From Phycomyces nitens (taxonomy: Eukaryota; Mucoromycota; Mucoromycetes; Mucorales; Phycomycetaceae): a stretch of DNA of 64,000 bases. This document shows, piece by piece, positions 1 through 12,000 of the stretch. The position numbers and the translations under genes were made by a program. The notes under the pieces are model-generated. The model was not told the DNA's origin and made no database searches. It saw nothing but the letters and a program-made list of their open reading frames with translations. How positions within the stretch are numbered: position 1 is the stretch's first letter; each line of letters starts with the position of its first letter. The DNA is taken from assembly GCA_022702545.1 (NCBI GenBank), contig JAHRBC010000001.1, positions 6,882,001 to 6,946,000 on the forward strand, read 5' to 3'.

Positions 1-3000
1 CTTCGGTGACCTCAACACCATCAATTACAGTCAAAGTAGTTTCGGTTTCCTTGATAGTCTTGACAACATCCTCAACGACCTTGGGCTTGTCCTCAACAAT
101 TTCAACGTCTTTGACAACGATTACCTGTTTGACAATCTCCTCTACAGTGGAAGGCTTGTCAGACACTGGCTTCTCCTCTTCAACGACCTTGATGCCTTCA
201 ACAACGACAGTCTCCTTGGTGACCTCCTCAATGACAGTGGTAATGTCCTTGACAGTGGGCTTCTCGGTCACAGGTTTGACACCTTCGACAACGACAACAG
301 TCTCCTCGGTAGTCTCGCGTACGGTGACAGTGGGCTTCTCCTCAGTCTTAGGCTTAACACCTTCAACAACAGTAATGGAAGTTGAGGTCTCCTCAATGGT
401 CTTGACAACATCCTCAACGACTTCGGGCTTCTCGGAAGTAGGCTTGACACCGCGGATCACAGTGATCTCTTCTACAACCTCGGTGACAGTGGGCTTGTCC
501 TCGGTGACCTCGATACCCTCAACGATAACGAAAGTCTTCTCAATCTCCTCCACAACGGTGGTGATCTCCTTGACGGTGGGCTTCTCGTGGATGATCTTGA
601 CACCTTCAACAACGATAACCTTACCCTCTTCGGTCTCCTTCACAACGAATGTGGGCTTGTCGCCAATGGTCTCGAGACCCTCCAAAACAATGGCAGTGGA
701 TTCAGTGTCCTCGATAACAGTGGTAACATCTTCAACAACGGTGGGCTGCTCGTCGATGAACTCAACATCTTCAATCACAACAATGGTACCCTCCTTGGTC
801 TCCTTGGTGACAATCTTGGGCTTCTTGCCGGTGATCTTGATACCCTCAACGATAACAGAAGTCTTCTCAATGGTCTCAAAGACCTTCTTGATATCCTTGA
901 CAGTGGGCTTCTCAGTGACAGGCTTGACACCCTCAACGACAACAACTGTTCCTTCGGTGGTCTCGCGAACAACAACAGTGGGCTTGTCTTCGGTGACTTC
1001 GACACCTTCAATCACAGTGGTGGTGGTTGTGGTCTCGATGGTCTTGCGGACATCTTCGACAACTTCGGGCTTCTCAGAGGTAGGCTTGACACCTTCGACA
1101 ATGATGGTCTCGGTTGTCTCGGTGGTGACAGTGGGCTTCTCACCTTCGATAACCTCGATGCCTTCAATCACAACTGACTCCTTGGTTACTTCCTCAACCA
1201 CGGTTGTAATATCCTTGACGGTTGGAACCTCCTCGGTCTTCTTGACACCTTCGACGACAACGGTAGTCTCTTCGGTAGTCTCAGTAACCTCGGTAACAGT
1301 GGGCTTGTCTTCGGTGACCTCAACACCATCAATTACAGTCAAAGTAGTTTCCGTTTCCTTGATAGTCTTGACAACGTCCTCAACGACCTTGGGCTTCTCG
1401 GAGGTCTGTTCAACATCGCGAACAACGATAGTCTCCTTTACAACCTCAGTCACAGTTGGCTTCTCAGACTCGGTGATCTCAACACGCTTGACATGATCGT
1501 CAGTGATGGTCTCCTTGACAGTCTCGTAATGAGTGGTGATGTGCTCATGGGTCTTGTCAGTAATGGTCTGGAGCTTCTCAGTAACATCTTCAGGCTTGTC
1601 CTTGTGAGCAATGGCAGTCTCCTTTACTTCGGTCAAAGTAACCTTGGCGGTCTCCTTCATCGAATCGATGGCAGAAACGAGCTTGTCCTGCTCCTCCTTG
1701 GTGGGCTTGCGGCCGTTGACCTTGGATACCTGTGTAATAACCTTCTCCTTGGCTTCCTCACAGATACGGTCAAGCTCCTTTTCGGAAGTGACGGTAGCAT
1801 GCTCAATGTTGCGCTCAACAGTGGTGGGCTTGTCATTCTCGTCAGCTGGGCTAGTGAAGCGGTTAACCAAGCCGGACAACCAGCCGGAAACGGTCTTGTT
1901 GGTCTCCTCAACAATGGTGAGTCCATGTTCAGCACCTTCTGAAATGACTACCTCCTTGGGAGCAATCTCACGTGTCTTGGTCTCAGGCTTCTTCTCGACG
2001 ACCTTGACGCCTTCAAGAACGACAGTCTCCTCGGTGACTTCCTCAATAACAGTGGTAATGTCCTTGACAGTGGGCTTCTCGGTCACAGGTTTGACACCTT
2101 CGACAACGACAACAGTCTCCTCGGTAGTCTCGCGTACGGTGACAGTGGGCTTCTCCTCAGTCTTAGGCTTAACACCTTCAACAACAGTGATGGAAGTTGT
2201 GGTCTCCTCAATGGTCTTGACAACATCCTCAACGACTTCGGGCTTCTCAGAAGTAGGCTTGACACCGCGGACCACAGTGATCTCTTCTACAACCTCGGTG
2301 ACAGTGGGCTTGTCCTCGGTGACCTCGATACCCTCAACGATAACGAAAGTCTTCTCAATCTCCTCCACAACGGTGGTGATCTCCTTGACGGTGGGCTTCT
2401 CGTGGATGATCTTGACACCTTCAACAACGATAACCTTACCCTCTTCGGTCTCCTTCACAACGAATGTGGGCTTGTCGCCAATGGTCTCGAGACCCTCCAA
2501 AACAATGGCAGTGGATTCAGTGTCCTCGATAACAGTGGTAACATCTTCAACAACGGTGGGCTGCTCGTCGATGAACTCAACATCCTCAATCACAACAATG
2601 GTACCCTCCTTGGTCTCCTTGGTGACAATCTTGGGCTTCTTGCCGGTGATCTTGATACCCTCAACGATAACAGAAGTCTTCTCAATGGTCTCAAAGACCT
2701 TCTTGATATCCTTGACAGTGGGCTTCTCAGTGACAGGCTTGACACCCTCAACGACAACAACTGTTCCTTCGGTGGTCTCCCGAACAACGACAGCGGGCTT
2801 GTCTTCGGTGACTTCGACACCTTCGATCACAGTGGTGGTGGTTGTGGTCTCGATGGTCTTGCGGACATCTTCGACAACTTCGGGCTTCTCAGAGGTAGGC
2901 TTGACACCTTCGACAATGATGGTCTCGGTTGTCTCGGTGGTGACAGTGGGCTTCTCACCTTCGATAACCTCGATGCCTTCAATCACAACTGACTCCTTGG

Positions 3001-6000
3001 CTACTTCCTCAACCACGGTTGTAATATCCTTGACGGTTGGAACCTCCTCGGTCTTCTTGACACCTTCGACGACAACAGTAGTTTCTTCAGTAGTCTCAGT
3101 GACCTCAGTGACCTCGGTAACAGTGGGCTTGTCTTCGGTGACCTCAACACCGTCAATTACAGTCAAAGTAGTTTCCGTTTCCTTGATAGTCTTGACAACG
3201 TCCTCAACGACCTTGGGCTTCTCGGAGGTCTGTTCAACATCGCGAACAACGATAGTCTCCTTTACAACCTCAGTCACAGTTGGCTTGTCAGACTCGGTGA
3301 TCTCAACACGCTTGACATGATCGTCAGTGATGGTCTCCTTGACAGTCTCGTAATGAGTGGTGATGTGCTCATGGGTCTTGTCAGTAATGGTCTGGAGCTT
3401 CTCAGTAACATCTTCAGGCTTGTCCTTGTGAGCAATGGCAGTCTCCTTTACTTCGGTCAAAGTAACCTTGGCGGTCTCCTTCATCGAATCGATGGCAGAA
3501 ACGAGCTTGTCCTGCTCCTCCTTGGTGGGCTTGCGGCCGTTGACCTTGGATACCTGTGTAATAACCTTCTCCTTGGCTTCCTCACAGATACGGTCAAGCT
3601 CCTTTTCGGAAGTGACGGTAGCATGCTCAATGTTGCGCTCAACAGTGGTGGGCTTGTCATTCTCGTCAGCTGGGCTAGTGAAGCGGTTAACCAAGCCGGA
3701 CAACCAGCCGGAAACGGTCTTGTTGGTCTCCTCAACAATGGTGAGTCCATGTTCAGCACCTTCTGAAATGACTACCTCCTTGGGAGCAATCTCACGTGTC
3801 TTGGTCTCAGGCTTCTTCTCGACGACCTTGACGCCTTCAACAACGACAGTCTCCTCGGTGACCTCCTCAATGACGGTGGTAATGTCCTTGACAGTGGGCT
3901 TCTCGGTCACAGGTTTGACACCTTCGACAACGACAACAGTCTCCTCGGTAGTCTCGCGTACGGTGACAGTGGGCTTCTCCTCAGTCTTAGGCTTAACACC
4001 TTCAACCACAGTAATGGAAGTTGTGGTCTCCTCAATGGTCTTGACAACATCCTCAACGATTTCGGGCTTCTCGGAAGTAGGCTTGACACCGCGGATCACA
4101 GTGATCTCTTCTACAACCTCGGTGACAGTGGGCTTGTCCTCGGTAACCTCGATACCCTCAACGATAACGAAAGTCTTCTCAATCTCCTCCACAACGGTGG
4201 TGATCTCCTTGATGGTGGGCTTCTCGTGGATGATCTTGACACCTTCAACAACGATAACCTTACCCTCTTCAGTCTCCTTCACAACGAATGTGGGCTTGTC
4301 ACCAATGGTCTCGAGACCCTCCAAAACAATGGCAGTGGATTCAGTGTCCTCGATAACAGTGGTAACATCTTCAACAACGGTGGGCTGCTCGTCGATGAAC
4401 TCAACATCTTCAATCACAACAATGGTACCCTCCTTGGTCTCCTTGGTGACAATCTTGGGCTTCTTGCCGGTGATCTTGATACCCTCAACGATAACAGAAG
4501 TCTTCTCAATGGTCTCAAAGACCTTCTTGATATCCTTGACAGTGGGCTTCTCAGTGACAGGCTTGACACCCTCAACGACAACAACTGTTCCTTCGGTGGT
4601 CTCCCGAACAACAACAGTGGGCTTGTCTTCGGTGACTTCGACACCTTCGATCACAGTGGTGGTGGTTGTGGTCTCGATGGTCTTGCGGACATCTTCGACA
4701 ACTTCGGGCTTCTCAGAGGTAGGCTTGACACCTTCGACAATGATGGTCTCGGTTGTCTCGGTGGTGACAGTGGGCTTCTCACCTTCGATAACCTCGATGC
4801 CTTCAATCACAACTGACTCCTTGGTTACTTCCTCAACCACGGTTGTGATATCCTTGACGGTTGGAACCTCCTTGGTCTTCTTGACACCTTCGACGACAAC
4901 AGTAGTTTCTTCAGTAGTCTCAGTGACCTCAGTAACCTCGGTAACAGTGGGCTTGTCTTCGGTGACCTCAACACCATCAATTACAGTCAAAGTAGTTTCG
5001 GTTTCCTTGATAGTCTTGACGACATCCTCAACGACCTTGGGCTTGTCCTCAACAACTTCAACGTCTTTGACAACGATTACCTTTTTGACAATCTCCTCTA
5101 CAGTGGAAGGCTTGTCAGAGACTGGCTTCTCCTCTTCAACGACCTTGATGCCTTCAACAACGACAGTCTCCTTGGTGACCTCCTCAATGACAGTGGTAAT
5201 GTCCTTGACAGTGGGCTTCTCGGTCACAGGCTTGACACCTTCAACGACAACAACAGTCTCCTCGGTAGTCTCGCGTACGGTGACAGTGGGCTTCTCCTCA
5301 GTCTTAGGCTTAACACCTTCAACCACAGTAATGGAAGTTGTGGTCTCCTCAATGGTCTTGACAACATCCTCAACGATTTCGGGCTTCTCGGAAGTAGGCT
5401 TGACACCGCGGATCACAGTGATCTCTTCTACAACCTCGGTGACAGTGGGCTTGTCCTCGGTAACCTCGATACCCTCAACGATAACGAAAGTCTTCTCAAT
5501 CTCCTCCACAACGGTGGTGATCTCCTTGATGGTGGGCTTCTCGTGGATGATCTTGACACCTTCAACAACGATAACCTTACCCTCTTCAGTCTCCTTCACA
5601 ACGAATGTGGGCTTGTCACCAATGGTCTCGAGACCCTCCAAAACAATGGCAGTGGATTCAGTGTCCTCGATAACAGTGGTAACATCTTCAACAACGGTGG
5701 GCTGCTCGTCGATGAACTCAACATCTTCAATCACAACAATGGTACCCTCCTTGGTCTCCTTGGTGACAATCTTGGGCTTCTTGCCGGTGATCTTGATACC
5801 CTCAACGATAACAGAAGTCTTCTCAATGGTCTCAAAGACCTTCTTGATATCCTTGACAGTGGGCTTCTCAGTGACAGGCTTGACACCCTCAACGACAACA
5901 ACTGTTCCTTCGGTGGTCTCGCGAACAACAACAGTGGGCTTGTCTTCGGTGACTTCGACACCTTCGATCACAGTGGTGGTGGTTGTGGTCTCGATGGTCT

Positions 6001-9000
6001 TGCGGACATCTTCGACAACTTCGGGCTTCTCAGAGGTAGGCTTGACACCTTCGACAATGATGGTCTCGGTTGTCTCGGTGGTGACAGTGGGTTTCTCACC
6101 TTCGATAACCTCGATGCCTTCAATCACAACTGACTCCTTGGTTACTTCCTCAACCACGGTTGTGATATCCTTGACGGTTGGAACCTCCTTGGTCTTCTTG
6201 ACACCTTCGACGACAACAGTAGTTTCTTCAGTAGTCTCAGTGACCTCAGTGACCTCGGTAACAGTGGGCTTGTCTTCGGTGACCTCAACACCATCAATTA
6301 CAGTCAAAGTAGTTTCGGTTTCCTTGATAGTCTTGACAACATCCTCAACAACCTTGGGCTTCTCGGAGGTCTGTTCAACATCGCGAACAACGATAGTCTC
6401 CTTTACAACCTCAGTCACAGTTGGCTTCTCAGACTCGGTGATCTCAACACGCTTGACATGATCGTCAGTGATGGTCTCCTTGACAGTCTCGTAATGAGTG
6501 GTGATGTGCTCATGGGTCTTGTCAGTAATGGTCTGGAGCTTCTCAGTAACATCTTCAGGCTTGTTCTTGTGAGCAATGGCAGTCTCCTTTACTTCGGTCA
6601 AAGTAACCTTGGCGGTCTCCTTCATCGAATCAATGGCAGAAACGAGCTTGTCCTGCTCCTCCTTGGTGGGCTTGCGGCCGTTGACCTTGGATACCTGTGT
6701 AATAACCTTCTCCTTGGCTTCCTCACAGATACGGTCAAGCTCCTTCTCGGAAGTGACAGTAGCATGCTCAATGCCGCGCTCAACAGTGGTGGGCTTGTCA
6801 TTCTCGTCAGTTGGGCTAGTGAAGCGGTTAACCAAGCCGGACAACCAGCCGGAAACGGTCTTGTTGGTCTCCTCAACAATGGTGAGTCCATGTTCAGCAC
6901 CTTCTGAAATGACTACCTCCTTGGGAGCAATCTCGCGTGTCTTGGTCTCAGGCTTCTTCTCGACGACCTTGACGCCTTCAAGAACGACAGTCTCCTCGGT
7001 GACTTCCTCAATGACAGTGGTAATGTCCTTGACAGTGGGCTTCTCGGTCACAGGTTTGACACCTTCGACAACGACAACAGTCTCCTCTGTAGTCTCGCGG
7101 ACGGTGACAGTGGGCTTCTCCTCAGTCTTAGGCTTAACACCTTCAACAACAGTGATGGAAGTTGTGGTCTCCTCAATGGTCTTGACAACATCCTCAACGA
7201 CTTCGGGCTTCTCAGAAGTAGGCTTGACACCGCGGACCACAGTGATCTCTTCTACAACCTCGGTGACAGTGGGCTTGTCCTCGGTGACCTCGATACCCTC
7301 AACGATAACGAAAGTCTTCTCAATCTCCTCCACAACGGTGGTGATCTCCTTGACGGTGGGCTTCTCGTGGATGATCTTGACACCTTCAACAACGATAACC
7401 TTACCCTCTTCAGTCTCCTTCACAACGAATGTGGGCTTGTCACCAATGGTCTCGAGACCCTCCAAAACAATGGCAGTGGATTCAGTGTCCTCGATAACAG
7501 TAGTAACATCTTCAACAACGGTGGGCTGCTCGTCGATGAACTCAACATCTTCAATCACAACAATGGTACCCTCCTTGGTCTCCTTGGTGACAATCTTGGG
7601 CTTCTTGCCGGTGATCTTGATACCCTCAACAATAACAGATGTCTTCTCAATGGTCTCAAAGACCTTCTTGATATCCTTGACAGTGGGCTTCTCAGTGACA
7701 GGCTTGACACCCTCAACGACGACAACTGTTCCTTCGGTGGTCTCGCGAACAACAACAGTGGGCTTGTCTTCGGTGACTTCGACACCTTCGATCACAGTGG
7801 TGGTGGTTGTGGTCTCGATGGTCTTGCGGACATCTTCGACAACTTCGGGCTTCTCAGAGGTAGGCTTGACACCTTCGACAATGATGGTCTCGATTGTCTC
7901 GGTGGTGACGGTGGGCTTCTCACCCTCGATAACCTCGATGCCTTCAATCACAACTGACTCCTTGGTTACTTCCTCAACCACGGTTGTAATATCCTTGACG
8001 GTTGGAACCTCCTTGGTCTTCTTGACACCTTCAACGACAACGGTAGTCTCTTCGGTAGTCTCAGTGACCTCAGTAACCTCGGTAACAGTGGGCTTGTCTT
8101 CGGTGACCTCAACACCATCAATTACAGTCAAAGTAGTTTCGGTTTCCTTGATAGTCTTGACGACATCCTCAACGACCTTGGGCTTGTCCTCAACAATTTC
8201 AACGTCTTTGACAACGATTACCTGTTTGACAATCTCCTCTACAGTGGAAGGCTTGTCAGACACTGGCTTCTCCTCTTCAACGACCTTGATGCCTTCAACA
8301 ACGACAGTCTCCTTGGTGACCTCCTCAATGACGGTGGTAATGTCCTTGACAGTGGGCTTCTCGGTCACAGGTTTGACACCTTCAACGACAACAACAGTCT
8401 CCTCGGTAGTCTCGCGTACGGTGACAGTGGGCTTCTCCTCAGTCTTAGGCTTAACACCTTCAACAACAGTAATAGAAGTTGTGGTCTCCTCAATGGTCTT
8501 GACAACATCCTCAACGACTTCGGGCTTCTCGGAAGTAGGCTTGACACCACGGATCACAGTGACCTCCTCTACAACTTCGGTGACAGTGGGCTTGTCCTCG
8601 GTGACCTCGATACCCTCAACGATAACGAAAGTCTTCTCAATCTCCTCCACAACGGTGGTGATCTCCTTGACGGTGGGCTTCTCGTGGATGATCTTGACAC
8701 CTTCAACAACGATAACCTTACCCTCTTCGGTCTCCTTCACAACGAATGTGGGCTTGTCGCCAATGGTCTCGAGACCCTCCAAAACAATGGCAGTGGATTC
8801 AGTGTCCTCGATAACAGTAGTAACATCTTCAACAACTGTGGGCTGCTCGTCGATGAACTCAACATCCTCAATCACAACAATGGTACCCTCCTTGGTCTCC
8901 TTGGTGACAATCTTGGGCTTCTTGCCGGTGATCTTGATACCCTCAACGATAACAGAAGTCTTCTCAATGGTCTCAAAGACCTTCTTGATATCCATGACAG

Positions 9001-12000
9001 TGGGCTTCTCAGTGACAGGCTTGACACCCTCAACGACAACAACTGTTCCTTCGGTGGTCTCGCGAACAACAACAGTGGGCTTGTCTTCGGTGACTTCGAC
9101 ACCTTCGATCACAGTGGTGGTGGTTGTGGTCTCGATGGTCTTGCGGACATCTTCGACAACTTCGGGCTTCTCAGAGGTAGGCTTGACACCTTCGACAATG
9201 ATGGTCTCGGTTGTCTCGGTGGTGACGGTGGGCTTCTCACCTTCGATAACCTCGATGCCTTCAATCACAACTGACTCCTTGGTTACTTCCTCAACCACGG
9301 TTGTGATATCCTTGACGGTTGGAACCTCCTTGGTCTTCTTGACACCTTCGACGACAACGGTAGTTTCTTCAGTAGTCTCAGTGACCTCAGTGACCTCGGT
9401 AACAGTGGGCTTGTCTTCGGTGACCTCAACACCATCAATTACAGTCAAAGTAGTTTCGGTTTCCTTGATAGTCTTGACGACATCCTCAACGACCTTGGGC
9501 TTCTCGGAAGTAGGCTTGACACCGCGGATCACAGTGACCTCTTCTACAACCTCGGTGACAGTGGGCTTGTCCTCGGTGACCTCGACACCCTCAACGATAA
9601 CGAAAGTCTTCTCAATCTCCTCCACAACGGTGGTGATCTCCTTGACGGTGGGCTTCTCGTGGATGATCTTGACACCTTCAACAACGATAACCTTACCCTC
9701 TTCAGTCTCCTTCACAACAAATGTAGGCTTGTCACCAATGGTCTCGAGACCCTCCAAAACAATGGCAGTGGATTCAGTGTCCTCGATAACAGTGGTAACA
9801 TCTTCAACAACGGTGGGCTGCTCGTCGATGAACTCAACATCTTCAATCACGACAATGGTACCCTCCTTGGTCTCCTTGGTGACAATCTTGGGCTTCTTGC
9901 CGGTGATCTTGATACCCTCGACAATTACAGATGTCTTCTCAATGGTCTCAAAGACCTTCTTAATATCCTTGACAGTGGGTTTTTCGGTCACAGGCTTAGA
10001 TGTCTTGGTAACTGTAGTCTGGGTCTCGATTGTTTCTTCGGTTGTAGTTTTCTCCTCGGGTAACTTGCTAACAATTTCACGGGTTGTCTTTCTCTCAGTT
10101 GTGGGCTTTAAGACACCCTCAACAATTGTTGGCTTCTCAGTCACGAGAGTTGGAACATTCTCGATGACCTGAATATCCTTTCGCTCAACCACCTTGATAT
10201 CAGATTTAGTTACCTCCTCGGTGTAGGTAACGGGAGTAATTTTATCAGTCACCAAGACAGAAACATCTTCAACGACAGTAAAGTCTTCAGTGTTCACAAC
10301 AGTGGTCTTCTCCTCTGTTACAGGTTTGGGAGTTTGATCTGTGACAGTGTATCCTTCCTTTGTAATAATGGTGAACTCCTCCGACTCGTGTGTATCGTGT
10401 ACTTTGGGCTTCTCTGTCACCTTGGTGGCCTTTTCCACGGTTTCAATGGTCTTGGGACTGTCTTCAGTGACATTTTCAGGCTTCTTTTGATAAGCATGGG
10501 TGGGAACACCAATCTTTGGCTTGTGAGGGCTGTCAGTGTGGGTAGGCTTGGAAGTCTCCTCTGTAATTACAGTTCTAGTGACTTCCTCAGGCTTCTTGGG
10601 CTGCTTGGTGGTTTCAACAGTTTCAACAACTGTGTCTTCAGCAATGATTTCTTCGAAGCTATCTTCGAAGCTATCCTCACTGTCGGACTCGGGCTGGCTT
10701 GAAGGAGCGTTGACAGGCACACCAATCTTTGGCTTGTGGGGCGAATCGTGCTTGACAAACTTCTTTGGCTTCTGAACTTGTTCAGTAACATCCTCGATTT
10801 CGGTTACCACGGTCTTCTGAGCTGCAGGTCCAAAGCTGTAAGTGATATAGCGACGAATGTCTTGGACTGGAGCAGTCTCATCCTTGAGGATTGTCTTGAA
10901 TCTGATGATACGGGTCAAAAGATTGGCCTTTGTGGCCTCAAGGTTGTACATGATCTGGCGACGCTGAACCCATGAGAGGTGGGGCATGCTGTCATAGTAG
11001 GTATTGACGGCAGTGATGGTGTCGTCAACCTTTGTGACAATGTCGAGCTGGGCAGCATCAATAACAGTGAGAGCGTCTTCCTTGCTTTCAGGTGTAGTTT
11101 CGTCAAAACAGGCAGTGACATCCTTGTTGATCTGAGTAAACCATTCGGTGATCTGCTCCTGGGTATCCTTGAGCTTGTCATCGACAACCTTCTTGGCAGT
11201 CTCGGTCTTCTCAGTATCAACTACGGTTGTGGTTGATTCCTCGATCTCGTCCTCTGAATCTTCTTCGACACCAGAAATCTCTTGGGTAATGATGGTCTGA
11301 TAGGTCTTGAGTTCAGTTGTGAGCTGCTTGTCGGTGTTATCAACAATGTCATCCAACTCCTCCTCAGTCTTTGGCTTTTTATCCTTGTGGATTGTATCGG
11401 TTTGCTTCTTAACAATTTCCTTTGTCTGCTTAATAGCGGAAACAACTGAGTCTTCAATAAGCTGGGTGTTGGTGTTGGGTACAATGTGGGAAGACTTCTT
11501 GGTTGTAACCTCTACTGCCTCAAGCTTCTTGTCAAGATCCTTATTGGCCTCATCAACAATCTTCTTGACCTCATCCTCAGAAGCACCATTCTCGATAGCA
11601 TGGTTGACTCTGCGGTAAAGAATAATGTACCAATAACGGACGATGGTCTTGATGGTCTCGGTTGTGGCCAATGTCTTTTGAGTGCTGACAACTTGGGTTT
11701 CCTTGACCTTGTCTTCCTCATCCTCATCATCTTCGACTTCTGTGATGATGGGCTTGGTGTCTTGGGGTGCCTTTGTGGTTCTCTTTGTGGTGCTGCTCTC
11801 AATGTGACGAGTAACAACTTCATCAAGCTGGCGATCAACCTCGGTAGTGGTATCCTTGATAGTCTTGTCAAAGTCTAGTTCCTTCAAGGAGATCTTCTGG
11901 GTAGGCTTATAACCCTTCACCAAATCCAAGTAGTACTTGAAGACGCGAGTATTGTAAACCTTCTTAATCTCCTCGACAGTCTCCTGAGGCTGGTTAGGCT

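Larger units (their letters stand above)
1..10170 (-). repeat. Coding higher-order tandem repeat array (439- and 608-codon units)
   Basis: Homologous points recur near plus positions 268, 2083, 3907, 5224, 7048 and 8365, so the spacings are 1815, 1824, 1317, 1824 and 1317 bp. A further, shortened step of 975 bp leads to the first unit near 9.7-10 kb. All spacings are multiples of three. A 1317-bp unit holds 16 elementary repeats of about 22-31 residues with the consensus KPTVxxVxxxxExTxxTxVVVEGVxxTE. The 1824-bp unit adds a 507-bp (169-codon) helical cassette. The 975-bp step lacks four elementary repeats (342 bp). The 1815-bp step lacks one 9-bp TEV triplet. Units are nearly identical at the DNA level, which points to recent duplication or gene conversion. 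I estimate about 100 elementary repeats in the window; the array runs off the left edge. Confidence 0.9.

Noticed and set aside
587..10063. Repeated plus-strand frames of 196 codons rich in Asn, Asp and Leu
   Set aside because: A second antisense shadow of the same repeats. They recur exactly with the unit spacing and have no start context or splice support.
6..10172. Very long plus-strand open frames (up to about 1,198 codons) rich in Ser, Thr and Val
   Set aside because: They are antisense to the KPTV repeat exon, which has a sensible composition, connects to upstream exons in phase and holds one frame for 12.7 kb. The antisense frames stay open only because the repeat unit is a multiple of three and lacks the needed words.
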